A stretch of DNA of 45,921 nt, from contig JAIRYF010000016.1 of the NCBI GenBank assembly GCA_031267895.1, positions 1 to 45,921 on the forward strand, in the 5' to 3' direction. Shown in pieces: positions 7,733-15,866 of the stretch. The stretch comes from Candidatus Methanoplasma glyptotermitis. GTDB taxonomy: Archaea; Thermoplasmatota; Thermoplasmata; Methanomassiliicoccales; Methanomethylophilaceae. The notes beneath the pieces are model-generated. The model searched no databases. It was not told where the DNA came from and saw nothing but the letters and a program-made list of their open reading frames with translations. A program made the translations under genes and the position numbers. How positions within the stretch are numbered: position 1 is the stretch's first letter; every line of letters begins with the position of its first letter.

Positions 7733-8434
7733 ATGGCATCAGAGAGAAAGTTCGTTGCCGAAAACATACGCAGGGTTCTGCTCAAAGAATATCTCATGAA
7801 AGAAGTCAGCCGCGCCGGTTTCGGGGGACTAGACATCCAGAGAACTCCCATGGGAACCCGTGTCGTGCTCACGACCGAGAGACCCGGACTGGTAATCGGA
7901 AGGCGCGGTCAGACAATCAAGAACCTGACCGTAGCAATAGAAGACAAATACGGCTTTGAGAACCCGCAGATAGAGGTTCAGGAGGTCGCCAATGCGAGTC
8001 TGAACGCACAGATAATGGCAGAGAAACTGGCATTTTCCCTGGAAAGAGGATGGCATTTCCGCAGGGCAGGGCATTCCACCGTCCGCAGAGTTATGGATGC
8101 GGGGGCCCGCGGCTGCCACATCATTGTAGCGGGCAAACTTACCGGACAGAGACACAGGACCGAGAAGTTCAAAGAAGGTTACATAAAATTCTGCGGCGAA
8201 CCCAGAGATCTGTTCGTCGAGCGCGGGTACGCGGTTGCGAAGCTCAAGATGGGCGTTATAGGGGTAACCGTTGAGGTAATGAGGCCCGATGCGAAACTTC
8301 CGGCCGATACAACAATCCTGAGCAAAACCGAGGCAGCGGCAAAGCTTCCGGACCTGTTCGGAGAGGCAGCGGCAGAGGTGCCGGTACCAGAGAACACCGA
8401 AGTGCAGACTGTCGCAGAAGAGGAGGTCCTTTGA
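7733..8434 (+). CDS. rps3: 30S ribosomal protein uS3
   Basis: 233 residues with an N-terminal KH domain, including the GRRGQTI loop (GLVIGRRGQTIKNL near residues 44-57) that contacts 16S rRNA, and a C-terminal uS3 domain with GARGCHIIVAGKLTGQRHRTEK. uS3 forms part of the mRNA entry channel and its helicase activity. The tail after about residue 200 is acidic and Ala-rich, as in other archaea. The start is the ATG at 7733, behind GGAGGT at 7718-7723; the GTG at 7727 is less well placed. Confidence 0.96.
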   Translation: MASERKFVAENIRRVLLKEYLMKEVSRAGFGGLDIQRTPMGTRVVLTTERPGLVIGRRGQTIKNLTVAIEDKYGFENPQIEVQEVANASLNAQIMAEKLAFSLERGWHFRRAGHSTVRRVMDAGARGCHIIVAGKLTGQRHRTEKFKEGYIKFCGEPRDLFVERGYAVAKLKMGVIGVTVEVMRPDAKLPADTTILSKTEAAAKLPDLFGEAAAEVPVPENTEVQTVAEEEVL

Positions 8435-8637
8435 TGGCATTGCTAAAGACCGGTGACATACGAGAAATGAGCGCAGAGGAACGCAACGAGAAGCTCAAAG
8501 AACTCCGCAACGACCTCATGCACGAGAGAGGGATATCGGCAATGGGCGGGGCACCATCCAACCCCGGTATAATCCGCGCCGTAAGAACAAATATCGCCCG
8601 CATCCTGACCGTTCAGAATGAGGAGGAAAAAGTCTGA
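8434..8637 (+). CDS. rpl29: 50S ribosomal protein uL29
   Basis: 67 residues, a two-helix protein next to the tunnel exit. The motif EMSAEERNEKLKELRNDL is the standard uL29 start, and the tail RAVRTNIARILTVQNEEE is also typical. The ATG at 8434 shares one base with the uS3 stop and has the SD AGGAGGT upstream; a TTG at 8431 is in frame but less likely. Its last base is shared with the next start codon. Confidence 0.93.
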   Translation: MALLKTGDIREMSAEERNEKLKELRNDLMHERGISAMGGAPSNPGIIRAVRTNIARILTVQNEEEKV

Positions 8638-8936
8638 TGGCCGATATATGCCCTGTGTGCGGATTGCCCAAAGAACTCTGCATGTGCGAAGAGATCGCAC
8701 GCGAGCAGCAGATGGTAAGGATATCCGTGGACAGCAGGAGATACGGCAAAATGGTCACAGTGATCGACGGCATTGACGAGAACGACATTGACGTAGAGGA
8801 CCTGGCCAAACAACTGAAAGTGAAGTGCGCCGCCGGCGGAGCGTACAAAGACGGACGCATCGAGCTTCAGGGAGATCACAAGAAAAAAGTCAAAGCCGTG
8901 CTGGAAGAAATAGGATTCCGCACAGAAGTAAGATAA
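8637..8936 (+). CDS. translation initiation factor aIF1 (SUI1/YciH family)
   Basis: 99 residues. aIF1 binds the 30S P site and monitors start-codon pairing. The SUI1 core is clear (VTVIDGIDENDIDVEDLAKQL, then KCAAGGAYKDGRIELQGDHK, where the KxGG loop is conserved). The N-terminus has a small zinc-binding knuckle, CPVCGLPKELCMC, found in the archaeal YciH-type proteins. The position between uL29 and Rnp1 is the standard archaeal arrangement. It is one of the few genes here that end in TAA. Confidence 0.93.
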   Translation: MADICPVCGLPKELCMCEEIAREQQMVRISVDSRRYGKMVTVIDGIDENDIDVEDLAKQLKVKCAAGGAYKDGRIELQGDHKKKVKAVLEEIGFRTEVR

Positions 8937-8937
8937 G

Positions 8938-9192
8938 ATGAACAGGAGCGATTTCATGAGATCAGAACTCATTGGACTGGACGTGGTAGTGCTGTCAGCC
9001 CCATACTCGGGAATTTCCGGGAAAGTGGTAGACGAGACGAAGAACACGTTCACCATCTCATCGGCCGGAACTGAAAGAATGGTACCGAAACCAGGCAGTG
9101 AGTTTAGGTTCACTTATGAAGGCGGACACATGGACATCAGAGGCACAGACATACAACACCGACCAGAGGACAGAATAAAGAAGGTTAGGTGA
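8938..9192 (+). CDS. rnp1: ribonuclease P protein component 1 (Rpp29/Pop4)
   Basis: 84 residues, an Sm-like beta barrel protein subunit of archaeal RNase P, which matures the 5' ends of tRNAs. The recognisable core is ELIGLDVVVLSAPYSGISGKVVDETKNTF, shown here in pieces: ELIGLDVVV, YSGISGKVVDETKNTF, and MVPKPGSEFRF. It lies between aIF1 and uS17, as in most euryarchaea. It starts two bases after the aIF1 stop; an internal ATG at 8956 (MRSELIGL) is an alternative start. Confidence 0.9.
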   Translation: MNRSDFMRSELIGLDVVVLSAPYSGISGKVVDETKNTFTISSAGTERMVPKPGSEFRFTYEGGHMDIRGTDIQHRPEDRIKKVR

Positions 9193-9198
9193 AAGAAA

Positions 9199-9531
9199 AT
9201 GACAGCAAAAATCAGAAACATTGGAATTGATGTGGTCCCCCCCACATCCGAATGCAGCGACCCCAATTGCCCGTTCCACGGCAGCCTTTCGGTCAGGGGA
9301 CAGATCATCGACGGAGTTGTTGCGACCGTAAAAATGAACAAGACGGTCGTGGTAGAGCGCAATTATTTGAAATATCATAAAAAATACGAGAGATACGAGA
9401 AGAGGTCCAACAGGTACCCCTCCCACGCATCCCCCTGCCTCGGACTGAAGGTCGGCGACCGCGTGAGGATCATGGAGTGCCGTCCGATATCCAAAACAGT
9501 ATCTTTCGCAGTCATAGAGAAAAAGGAGTGA
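9199..9531 (+). CDS. rps17: 30S ribosomal protein uS17
   Basis: 110 residues. uS17 is an OB-fold primary 16S binder. The archaeal N-terminal extension with CSDPNCPFHG is present. The OB core reads GVVATVKMNKTVVVERNYL, then HASPCLGLKVGDRVRI and RPISKTVSFAV. The start follows the Rnp1 stop by six bases, with SD GTTAGGTGA. Confidence 0.95.
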   Translation: MTAKIRNIGIDVVPPTSECSDPNCPFHGSLSVRGQIIDGVVATVKMNKTVVVERNYLKYHKKYERYEKRSNRYPSHASPCLGLKVGDRVRIMECRPISKTVSFAVIEKKE

Positions 9532-9537
9532 TCTGGA

Positions 9538-9936
9538 ATGAAAGGAATCTCTGGGAGACAGACAAGAGGACTTCAGAACGGATCCCGCCTTGACGTGATC
9601 GATAACAGCGGTGCCAAGGTGATCGAGATCATCACCGTCCCCGGATACCACGGCGTTGCCAGAAGGGTCCCGTCGGCAGGCATCGGGGATCTTGTGATAG
9701 CATCGGTCAAAAAGGGGACTCCGGCTATGAGGAGACAGATTGTTTTCGCCGTTATAGTCCGTCAGAGACGCCCGACCAGGCGCGCGGACGGAACTATGGT
9801 GTACTTCGAGGATAATGCAGCCGTGATCGTCACGGAAACCGGCGAGACCAAAGGTACCGATATAAAGGGTCCTGTGGCAAGAGAATCGGCAGACAGATGG
9901 CCGCGTATAGCGGCCACAGCCAACACTATAGTGTGA
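9538..9936 (+). CDS. rpl14: 50S ribosomal protein uL14
   Basis: 132 residues, archaeal length. uL14 binds the sarcin-ricin side of 23S rRNA and contacts 16S rRNA at an intersubunit bridge. The signatures SRLDVIDNSGAKVIEI (here NGSRLDVIDNSGAKV) and RADGTMVYFEDNAAVIV are unmistakable. An SD (AAGGAGTGATC) precedes the ATG at 9538. Confidence 0.97.
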   Translation: MKGISGRQTRGLQNGSRLDVIDNSGAKVIEIITVPGYHGVARRVPSAGIGDLVIASVKKGTPAMRRQIVFAVIVRQRRPTRRADGTMVYFEDNAAVIVTETGETKGTDIKGPVARESADRWPRIAATANTIV

Positions 9937-9947
9937 GGTGAAATAAG

Positions 9948-10322
9948 ATGACAAGCAGCAAAGCAGGAGTACAGAGAAAAGTACAGGCAAACGCTCCCTC
10001 ACATGTCAGGAGGAAGATGCTCTCGGCGCACCTGAGTGCCGAACTCCGCGGACAATACGGAGTGCGCACCGCCAGGGTCTGCAAAGGAGACACGGTTGCA
10101 ATAGTGCGCGGCGACGAGGATGTCCGAGGGACCGAGGCAAAGGTCCTTGAGGTCTTCACGAACACAGGCCGCGTGTCGGTGGAAGGAGTCACAATAAATC
10201 AGGCCGACGGTACCGCAACGGTCCGCCCGGTACACGCATCCAATCTGATCATAACCAAACTCAACTCGGAGGATCAGTGGAGGATCGATTCGCTTTCAAA
10301 GAAGAAGGAGGCTAAAGAATGA
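9948..10322 (+). CDS. rpl24: 50S ribosomal protein uL24
   Basis: 124 residues. uL24 is an assembly initiator with a KOW motif, seen as VCKGDTVAIVRGDEDVRGTEAKVLEV near residues 44-69; in pieces, CKGDTVAIVRGDEDVRG. The archaeal N-terminus (KAGVQRKVQANAPSHVRRK) is longer than in bacteria. The stop overlaps the eS4 ATG by four bases. Confidence 0.95.
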   Translation: MTSSKAGVQRKVQANAPSHVRRKMLSAHLSAELRGQYGVRTARVCKGDTVAIVRGDEDVRGTEAKVLEVFTNTGRVSVEGVTINQADGTATVRPVHASNLIITKLNSEDQWRIDSLSKKKEAKE

Positions 10323-11026
10323 GCGACCATATGAAGAGATTAGCCGCACCCAGAACATGGCCCCTTAAGAGGAAGGTCTCGGTCTGGGCGACGAAACAGT
10401 CCCCGGGAGCGCACTCACTGGAAAGCGGTATGCCCGCAGTGGCGGTGCTCAGGGACATGATAAAGATTTGCGACACGGCAAAAGAGGCAAAACGTATAAT
10501 CAGCAACCGCGGAGTCTTCGTTGACGGCACGGCCGTCAAGAATCCTAAAGCATCTATCGGCCTGATGGACACTGTCTCCATACCCGCAATGGGACTCAAT
10601 TACCGCATGCTCCTGACGGACAAGGGAAAGCTTTCGCTTGTACCTGTATCGGAAGACGAAGCGAAATGGAAACTCTGCAGGATCGAAGGTAAAACGAAGG
10701 TCAGCGGGGGGAAAATACAGCTCAATCTGAGCAGCGGAAGGAACATAATCCTGGATAAGAACATGTACAAATCCGGGGATACGCTCAGAATAAACACGGC
10801 AGACCAGACGGTTCTTGACAGCTACGCCCTGGCCGACGGTGCGTCCGCGCTCATTATAAGCGGTGCGCTTGCCGGAAAAGTGTATACCGTCGCTGACTGC
10901 GTGACAGTGAAAGGCCCATCGGATAACATCGTCAGATTCCAAAGCGGAACAGAAACTGTGAAGAGAAATGTGTTCGTAATCGGTTCCTCCAAGCCGGAAA
11001 TCAAGCTGCCGGAGGCATCCGAATGA
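10319..11026 (+). CDS. rps4e: 30S ribosomal protein eS4
   Basis: 235 residues, the archaeal/eukaryal eS4 (distinct from uS4). It begins MSDHMKRLAAPRTWPL, followed by an S4-type RNA-binding motif (CDTAKEAKRIISNRGVFVDG, near residues 51-70) and a C-terminal KOW-containing region (ISGALAGKVYTVADC). The ATGA overlap with uL24 and with the following uL5 start is typical of this operon. Confidence 0.95.
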   Translation: MSDHMKRLAAPRTWPLKRKVSVWATKQSPGAHSLESGMPAVAVLRDMIKICDTAKEAKRIISNRGVFVDGTAVKNPKASIGLMDTVSIPAMGLNYRMLLTDKGKLSLVPVSEDEAKWKLCRIEGKTKVSGGKIQLNLSSGRNIILDKNMYKSGDTLRINTADQTVLDSYALADGASALIISGALAGKVYTVADCVTVKGPSDNIVRFQSGTETVKRNVFVIGSSKPEIKLPEASE

Positions 11027-11532
11027 ACGCAACCAGACAGATACACGTGGACAAGGTTACCGTGAATATCGGCGTCGGAGAGGCCGGAGAGAGACTGGTC
11101 AAGGCTCAGAAAGTCCTTGAGATGGTTACCGGACAGAAATCGGTGCAGACAATATCCAAGAACGTGAACAGAGACCTCGGCATACGTGTGGGAATGCCGC
11201 TCGGATGCAAGGTCACTCTGAGGGGGGACACCGCCGAAGAATTTCTTCAGAAATCCCTTCCGATAAGAGAAAGAAAGATCTACGAATATTCTTTCGACAG
11301 AGAAGGCAACATGTCCTTCGGAATATCCGACTATACGGATTTTGAAGGCATGAAATATGATCCGGAGATAGGAATATTCGGTATGGATATCAGCGTGGTC
11401 CTGAGAAGGACCGGGAACAGGATCACTCAGAGGGCACTCCTCCGAAGGAGGATACCCAAAAGCCACCGCGTAGGCCGCGGCGAGGCGATCCAGTACATGA
11501 AAGAGAACTATGACATAGAGGTGGTCGAGTGA
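11023..11532 (+). CDS. rpl5: 50S ribosomal protein uL5
   Basis: 169 residues. uL5 belongs to the 5S rRNP in the central protuberance and contacts P-site tRNA. Typical segments are [20 protein letters not shown] at the start, [20 protein letters not shown], and the C-terminal [16 protein letters not shown]. The ATG at 11023 overlaps the eS4 stop. The TGA overlaps the GTG start of uS14. Confidence 0.96.
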   Translation: MNATRQIHVDKVTVNIGVGEAGERLVKAQKVLEMVTGQKSVQTISKNVNRDLGIRVGMPLGCKVTLRGDTAEEFLQKSLPIRERKIYEYSFDREGNMSFGISDYTDFEGMKYDPEIGIFGMDISVVLRRTGNRITQRALLRRRIPKSHRVGRGEAIQYMKENYDIEVVE

Positions 11533-11675
11533 AACCAAAGAAACAGTTCGGCAGAACGGTCGGATGCACCCGCTGCGGACGCAGGAGGGGCATCATCAGG
11601 AGATACGGAATGCACCTCTGCCGCCAGTGTTTCAGGGACGTGGCCCCGGAACTGGGATTCAAGAAATATTCGTGA
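11529..11675 (+). CDS. rps14: 30S ribosomal protein uS14 (zinc-binding form)
   Basis: 48 residues, a short gene starting with GTG at 11529 that overlaps the uL5 TGA. The zinc ribbon is complete: CTRCG, then CRQCF 18 residues later, between a basic start (KPKKQFGRT) and the end ELGFKKYS. This is the compact archaeal/eukaryal C+ uS14, placed in the 30S head near the decoding site. It sits in its standard position between uL5 and uS8. Confidence 0.95.
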   Translation: MKPKKQFGRTVGCTRCGRRRGIIRRYGMHLCRQCFRDVAPELGFKKYS

Positions 11676-11685
11676 GGTGTAAAGA

Positions 11686-12075
11686 ATGCAGAGCGATCCA
11701 CTTAACGACGCGATGTGCGTCATGAAGAATGCAGCAGCCAATGGAAAGAGCGAATGCACAATCCAGCCATCATCTAAACTTATCGGCCGCGTGCTGAAGG
11801 TTATACAGGACCACGGATACATCAGCCAGTTCGAGTACATAGAAGACGGCAAAGCAGGCAAATTCCGTATAATGATGGAAGGGGCCATAAACAACTGCGG
11901 TGTAATAAAGCCCAGGTATTCGGTCAAAGCAAATGAAATTGAAAATTTCGAGGCGAGGTATCTGCCCGCTCAGGATTTCGGTGTCCTTATACTTACGACC
12001 ACTGCCGGAGTGATCACACAGGACCGTGCCAAAGAACTTGGCATAGGCGGAAAATTATTGGCATACATTTACTGA
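11686..12075 (+). CDS. rps8: 30S ribosomal protein uS8
   Basis: 129 residues. uS8 binds the 16S central domain and is a known translational repressor of spc-type operons in bacteria. The start DPLNDAMCVMKNA and the C-terminal signature LTTTAGVITQDRAKELGIGGKLLAYIY (ending GGKLLAYIY) are diagnostic. A good SD, GAGGTG, sits at 11675-11680, six bases ahead of the ATG. Confidence 0.95.
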   Translation: MQSDPLNDAMCVMKNAAANGKSECTIQPSSKLIGRVLKVIQDHGYISQFEYIEDGKAGKFRIMMEGAINNCGVIKPRYSVKANEIENFEARYLPAQDFGVLILTTTAGVITQDRAKELGIGGKLLAYIY

Positions 12076-12084
12076 GGAATACAG

Positions 12085-12636
12085 ATGACAATAGCAGGGA
12101 AAATCGAAAGCACCATCGCCATCCCCGATGGGGTGTCCGTCGGAATGAACGGCAACACCGTGACGGTCAAAGGACCAAGGGGTGAATTGAGCAGAAACTT
12201 TGCGTACCCCCGCATTATCATTGCCATCGGAGAGGGAGTGGTCAGCGTAAGCAGTGAGTACCCCCGAACAAAGGACAAGGCAATGGTCGGAACCTTCGCG
12301 GCTCACATAGGCAACATGATAAAAGGAGTTACCGCGGGTTTCACCTACACATTGAAGGTTGTGTTCTCCCACTTCCCGATGAAAGTGGCAGTGAAGGACA
12401 ACCGCGTAGAGATAAACAACTACTTGGGAGGACATGCCCCCAGATACGCCGATATAGTCGGAGGGTGCAAGGTCAAAATCAGCGGTGCGGATGTCACCGT
12501 GGAAGGAAACAGCATAGAAGCATGCGGACAGACTGCAGCTAACATCGAGAGAGCGACATCCAGGCTCGGGTTCGACAAAAGGACATTCCAGGACGGAATA
12601 TACATAGTCCATAAATCACACAAGGTGAAAGAATGA
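12085..12636 (+). CDS. rpl6: 50S ribosomal protein uL6
   Basis: 183 residues with two repeats of the uL6 fold, near the factor-binding GTPase centre. Visible pieces are PDGVSVGMNGNTVTVKGPRG in the first repeat, GFTYTLKVVFSHFPMKV, and RLGFDKRTFQDGIYIV at the end. It follows uS8 by nine bases and overlaps the eL32 start by four. Confidence 0.96.
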   Translation: MTIAGKIESTIAIPDGVSVGMNGNTVTVKGPRGELSRNFAYPRIIIAIGEGVVSVSSEYPRTKDKAMVGTFAAHIGNMIKGVTAGFTYTLKVVFSHFPMKVAVKDNRVEINNYLGGHAPRYADIVGGCKVKISGADVTVEGNSIEACGQTAANIERATSRLGFDKRTFQDGIYIVHKSHKVKE

Positions 12637-13304
12637 GCGTAAAGACACTGACGGATCTTCCAGGCCTCAAAGAGGATAACGTCCCGGAATTGGAACAGAT
12701 AGGAATATCATCTGTGTCGGAGCTCAGGGATGCCATCTTTGACGACGCCAGGGTGAAAGAAGTAATAAAGAATCTATCGGGAGTAGGGCCGAAGACAGTC
12801 GAGGGCTGGAAGGCGATATTCAGCGGGAATATGCCGGAGGCCAAAGCCGCCAAGAAAGAGGTCGAGATAGTAGAAGAGAAAACCGAGGTCGGAGAATACA
12901 CCGTGAAGGCTAAGCCGGAACTCAGCGACGAGACCGCCGACGCACTGGCCAAGAGGGCCGTGATCTCGGGGCGCAGACCCGCATTCAAAAGACAGGAATG
13001 GTTCAGATACTCCAAACTCGGAGAGAAATGGAGGAAACCGAAAGGAATACATTCCAAGATGAAGAGAAGGCTGAAGAGACGTCCGCCGATGGTTGACATC
13101 GGGTTCAGGGGACCGGTATCGGTCAGAGGACTTCACCCCTCGGGATTCGAGGAAGTGCTTGTATACAATGTGGAGGGGCTTGACGGCATAGATCCGAAAG
13201 CGCAGGCGGTCCGCATAGGCGGCACCGTAGGCACAAAGAAGAGGATCGCCATCGAAGGCAGGGCAGCCGAACTGGGCATAAGGGTCCTCAACAGGATGGT
13301 GTGA
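12633..13304 (+). CDS. rpl32e: 50S ribosomal protein eL32 with N-terminal HhH extension
   Basis: 223 residues. The eL32 core starts around residue 105 (RPAFKRQEWFRYSKLGEKWRKP) and carries PPMVDIGFRGPVSVRGLHPSG. The first ~65 residues form a helix-hairpin-helix-like domain (LTDLPGLKEDNVPEL; LSGVGPKTVEGWKAI), followed by an acidic linker. Comparable N-terminal extensions are known in other euryarchaeal eL32 proteins such as those of haloarchaea. The start overlaps uL6, and the stop overlaps an alternative GTG start of eL19. Confidence 0.94.
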   Translation: MSVKTLTDLPGLKEDNVPELEQIGISSVSELRDAIFDDARVKEVIKNLSGVGPKTVEGWKAIFSGNMPEAKAAKKEVEIVEEKTEVGEYTVKAKPELSDETADALAKRAVISGRRPAFKRQEWFRYSKLGEKWRKPKGIHSKMKRRLKRRPPMVDIGFRGPVSVRGLHPSGFEEVLVYNVEGLDGIDPKAQAVRIGGTVGTKKRIAIEGRAAELGIRVLNRMV

Positions 13305-13306
13305 AC

Positions 13307-13765
13307 ATGGATCTCAGAAACCAGAGAAGAATGGCTGCAGAGGCCCTCAAATGCGGTGAAAACAGAGTCTGGATGAACCCGGACAGACTTGAGGATGTCG
13401 AGGACTGCATAACCCGTTCGGATATCAGGATCGCGATCGGCTCGGGATTGATTAAAGCAAAACCCAAGCAAGGTACATCCAAAGGAAGGAAGAGATACGC
13501 GGCCGAACAGAGGGCCAGCGGAAAGAGAAAGGGTCCTGGCAGCAGGAAAGGAACAGCAAACGCACGCGTTCCCGACAAGCGCAGGTGGATAGCTATAATC
13601 AGACCTATCCGCGACGAGCTGAAGACCCTGAGGGCCGAAGGTAAAATACCCCCGTCGGTCTACAGACTCTACTACAGAAGGGCCAAGGGAGGAGTTTACA
13701 AATCCCGCAGGAACCTCAGGCAGCACATGACTGCCGCAGGCCACCTGAAAGAGGAGGAGATCTGA
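13307..13765 (+). CDS. rpl19e: 50S ribosomal protein eL19
   Basis: 152 residues from the ATG at 13307 (MDLRNQRRMAAEALKCG). A GTG at 13301 would add two residues, but the SD-like GGATGGTG fits 13307 better. Diagnostic segments are ENRVWMNPDRLEDVEDCITR and GSRKGTANARVPDKRRWIA. eL19 is very basic and contributes to an intersubunit bridge in archaea and eukaryotes. Its last base is shared with the uL18 ATG. Confidence 0.94.
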   Translation: MDLRNQRRMAAEALKCGENRVWMNPDRLEDVEDCITRSDIRIAIGSGLIKAKPKQGTSKGRKRYAAEQRASGKRKGPGSRKGTANARVPDKRRWIAIIRPIRDELKTLRAEGKIPPSVYRLYYRRAKGGVYKSRRNLRQHMTAAGHLKEEEI

Positions 13766-14265
13766 TGGCGACAGGACCAAGATATAAAGTTGCATTCAGA
13801 AGAAGAAGAGAATGCCGTACCGACTATTACGCCAGGAAGAAGCTCCTCAGGAGCGGAGAATCCAGGGCGGTGGTAAGGAGATCCAACAGGAACGTTACCG
13901 TCCAGTTCATCGATTTCGATATGGCCGGAGACAGAATCAGGGCCGCGGCAACGACCGGAGAACTGCGCAAGATGGGTTGGGAGTACTCGTGCTCGTCCAT
14001 CCCGGCTGCGTACCTCGCCGGTTACCTCGCGGGCAAGAGAGCGTTAAAGAGCGGTATAGAGTATGCCGTTCCGGATATCGGTATGCAGAACCCGAAACAC
14101 GGAGGAGTGCTCTTCGCAGTCGTGAAAGGCATGGCCGATGCGGGCCTTGAGGTCCCGCACAGCGAAGATGTGCTTCCCTCGGAGGACAGAATCAACGGTA
14201 AGCATATCAACGGCAATATCGAGGCTGCAATGAGCAGCATGAAGAAAAAGATGGAGGCTGAGTGA
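13765..14265 (+). CDS. rpl18: 50S ribosomal protein uL18
   Basis: 166 residues, the 5S rRNA partner of uL5. The archaeal features are the start GPRYKVAFRRRRECRTDYYARKK (given in two parts: GPRYKVAFRRRRE, CRTDYYARKKLL), then SRAVVRRSNRNVTVQF and AYLAGYLAGKRAL. The ATG at 13765 follows the SD GAGGAGGAG. One base separates its stop from the uS5 ATG. Confidence 0.95.
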   Translation: MATGPRYKVAFRRRRECRTDYYARKKLLRSGESRAVVRRSNRNVTVQFIDFDMAGDRIRAAATTGELRKMGWEYSCSSIPAAYLAGYLAGKRALKSGIEYAVPDIGMQNPKHGGVLFAVVKGMADAGLEVPHSEDVLPSEDRINGKHINGNIEAAMSSMKKKMEAE

Positions 14266-14266
14266 A

Positions 14267-14944
14267 ATGGAGTGGATCCCGAAAACAAGACTGGGACAGA
14301 TGGTCCTCAATGGCGAGATCACGACCATGAGCGGCGCACTGGAGACGAGGCTGCCTCTCCGCGAGGCAGAGATAGTGGACATACTCCTTCCTGATATGAA
14401 GGATGAGGTCATAGACCTCAACATGGTCCAGAGGATGACCGATTCCGGAAGGAGAGTGAGGTTCGCGGTGACCTGTATAGTCGGCAACGGCGACGGGTTC
14501 ATCGGCATAGGAAGAGCCAAAGGCAAAGAGGTCGGTCCGTCCATAAAGAAGGCGATAGACAACGCCAAACTCAATATCATAGAGGTTAAGAGAGGCTGCG
14601 GATCATGGGAGTGCGGCTGCGGACAGCCCCATACCCTTCCGTTCGAGGTGGTCGGCCGCACGGGATCCGTCACGGTGTCCCTGAAACCCGCACCCCAGGG
14701 GATATCTCTGGCTGTGGGAGATGTCGCCAAGAGTCTCCTGACGCTTGCCGGCGTGAAAGACTCCTGGGGATTCGCCACCGGCAACACCAAAACAAAAGTC
14801 AACTATGCCATGGCAACATTCGAGGCACTCAAGATGACAGCCCGCATGAGAATAACAGACGAACAGGTTCTGAGACTGAACATAGTCCCGGGTCCTATCG
14901 GGATAAAGTTCTCTGAAACCGATGTCGGCCAAGGGGAGGAGTGA
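14267..14944 (+). CDS. rps5: 30S ribosomal protein uS5
   Basis: 225 residues, archaeal length. uS5 helps decoding fidelity and sits at the mRNA entrance with uS3. The double-stranded RNA-binding-like N-terminal fold reads RVRFAVTCIVGNGDGFIGIG, and the C-terminal fold reads GVKDSWGFATGNTKTKVNYA, the usual archaeal signature. Its last bases (AAGGGGAGGAG) contain the strong SD for uL30. Confidence 0.96.
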   Translation: MEWIPKTRLGQMVLNGEITTMSGALETRLPLREAEIVDILLPDMKDEVIDLNMVQRMTDSGRRVRFAVTCIVGNGDGFIGIGRAKGKEVGPSIKKAIDNAKLNIIEVKRGCGSWECGCGQPHTLPFEVVGRTGSVTVSLKPAPQGISLAVGDVAKSLLTLAGVKDSWGFATGNTKTKVNYAMATFEALKMTARMRITDEQVLRLNIVPGPIGIKFSETDVGQGEE

Positions 14945-14946
14945 AC

Positions 14947-15411
14947 ATGGCATACGCAGTCGTACGCGTTCGCGGACAGCCGGATGTCAACAAGGACATA
15001 AAATACACAATGGAGCTGCTCGGCCTGACCCGAGTCAACCATTGTGTGGTGGTTCCGGAGAACTCGTCTACAAAAGGCATGCTGCAGATGGTAAAGGATT
15101 ACTGCACATGGGGCGAGATCGACGGGGAGACCCTCTCTGCGATGATAAAGACACGCGGAAAGACGGCCGGAGACAGAGACATAACCGAAGACTATCTCAG
15201 AGAGAAGACAGAGTTCGGAAGTGTCGAAGAACTCGCAAAGGCAATGATAGAAAGCGACTACAGGATGAGGGATATGGAAGACGCAAAACCGGTCTTCCGT
15301 CTGCACCCCCCCATAAAGGGATACGAAGGCAATAAACGTTCGTTCGCGAACGGAGGGGCCCTCGGATACAGGGGAAAGGAGATCAACGACCTCATCAACA
15401 GGATGCTCTGA
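14947..15411 (+). CDS. rpl30: 50S ribosomal protein uL30
   Basis: 154 residues, the long archaeal/eukaryal uL30. It starts MAYAVVRVRGQPDVNKDIKY, followed by LLGLTRVNHCVVVPE, and its C-terminus reads RLHPPIKGYEGNKRSFANGG, as in other archaea. The ATG at 14947 lies seven bases after GGGGAGG; the upstream GTG at 14941 is too close to it. It is co-transcribed with uS5 and uL15. Confidence 0.94.
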   Translation: MAYAVVRVRGQPDVNKDIKYTMELLGLTRVNHCVVVPENSSTKGMLQMVKDYCTWGEIDGETLSAMIKTRGKTAGDRDITEDYLREKTEFGSVEELAKAMIESDYRMRDMEDAKPVFRLHPPIKGYEGNKRSFANGGALGYRGKEINDLINRML

Positions 15412-15421
15412 GGTGGAATTG

Positions 15422-15844
15422 ATGCCAAGCAGAACTAAGAAGATGAGGGGATCAAGGACCCACGGTCGTGGGAAAAAGGCAGGCCGCGGAGCCGGGCTCA
15501 TCGGCGGCCACGGACAGGCGGGTCTTTCTAAGACAGGTAAAATGTACATGCTCAAATACGACAGAGACCACTTCGGAAGGCACGGATTCAAGAGGCCTCA
15601 GTGCGTGGTACGGGCGAACAGCACCATTAACGTAAGCGAACTCAGAGAGCAGATCGAGCGTTTCGTATCCATGGGATTCGCGGTCAGAGAAGGGGATACG
15701 TATAATATCAACCTCACCAATGCGGGTATCGATAAGTTACTCGGGAACGGCAGCATAGGTATACCGGTCAACGTTACCGTTTCCCAAATTTCGGCCAAGG
15801 CCCGCGAGAAAATCGAAGCCTCGGGCGGAAGCGTAGCAGAGTAA
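15422..15844 (+). CDS. rpl15: 50S ribosomal protein uL15
   Basis: 140 residues from the ATG at 15422 (MPSRTKKMRGSRTHGRG). The GTG at 15413 lies within the SD GAGGTGG and is unlikely. The glycine-rich N-terminal arm KKAGRGAGLIGGHGQAGLSK is typical; it threads into 23S rRNA. The C-terminal domain carries NVTVSQISAKAREKIEASGG. It ends in TAA, 22 bases before SecY, which is the standard neighbour. Confidence 0.95.
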   Translation: MPSRTKKMRGSRTHGRGKKAGRGAGLIGGHGQAGLSKTGKMYMLKYDRDHFGRHGFKRPQCVVRANSTINVSELREQIERFVSMGFAVREGDTYNINLTNAGIDKLLGNGSIGIPVNVTVSQISAKAREKIEASGGSVAE

Positions 15845-15866
15845 AGATATCTAGGAGAAGATTGGG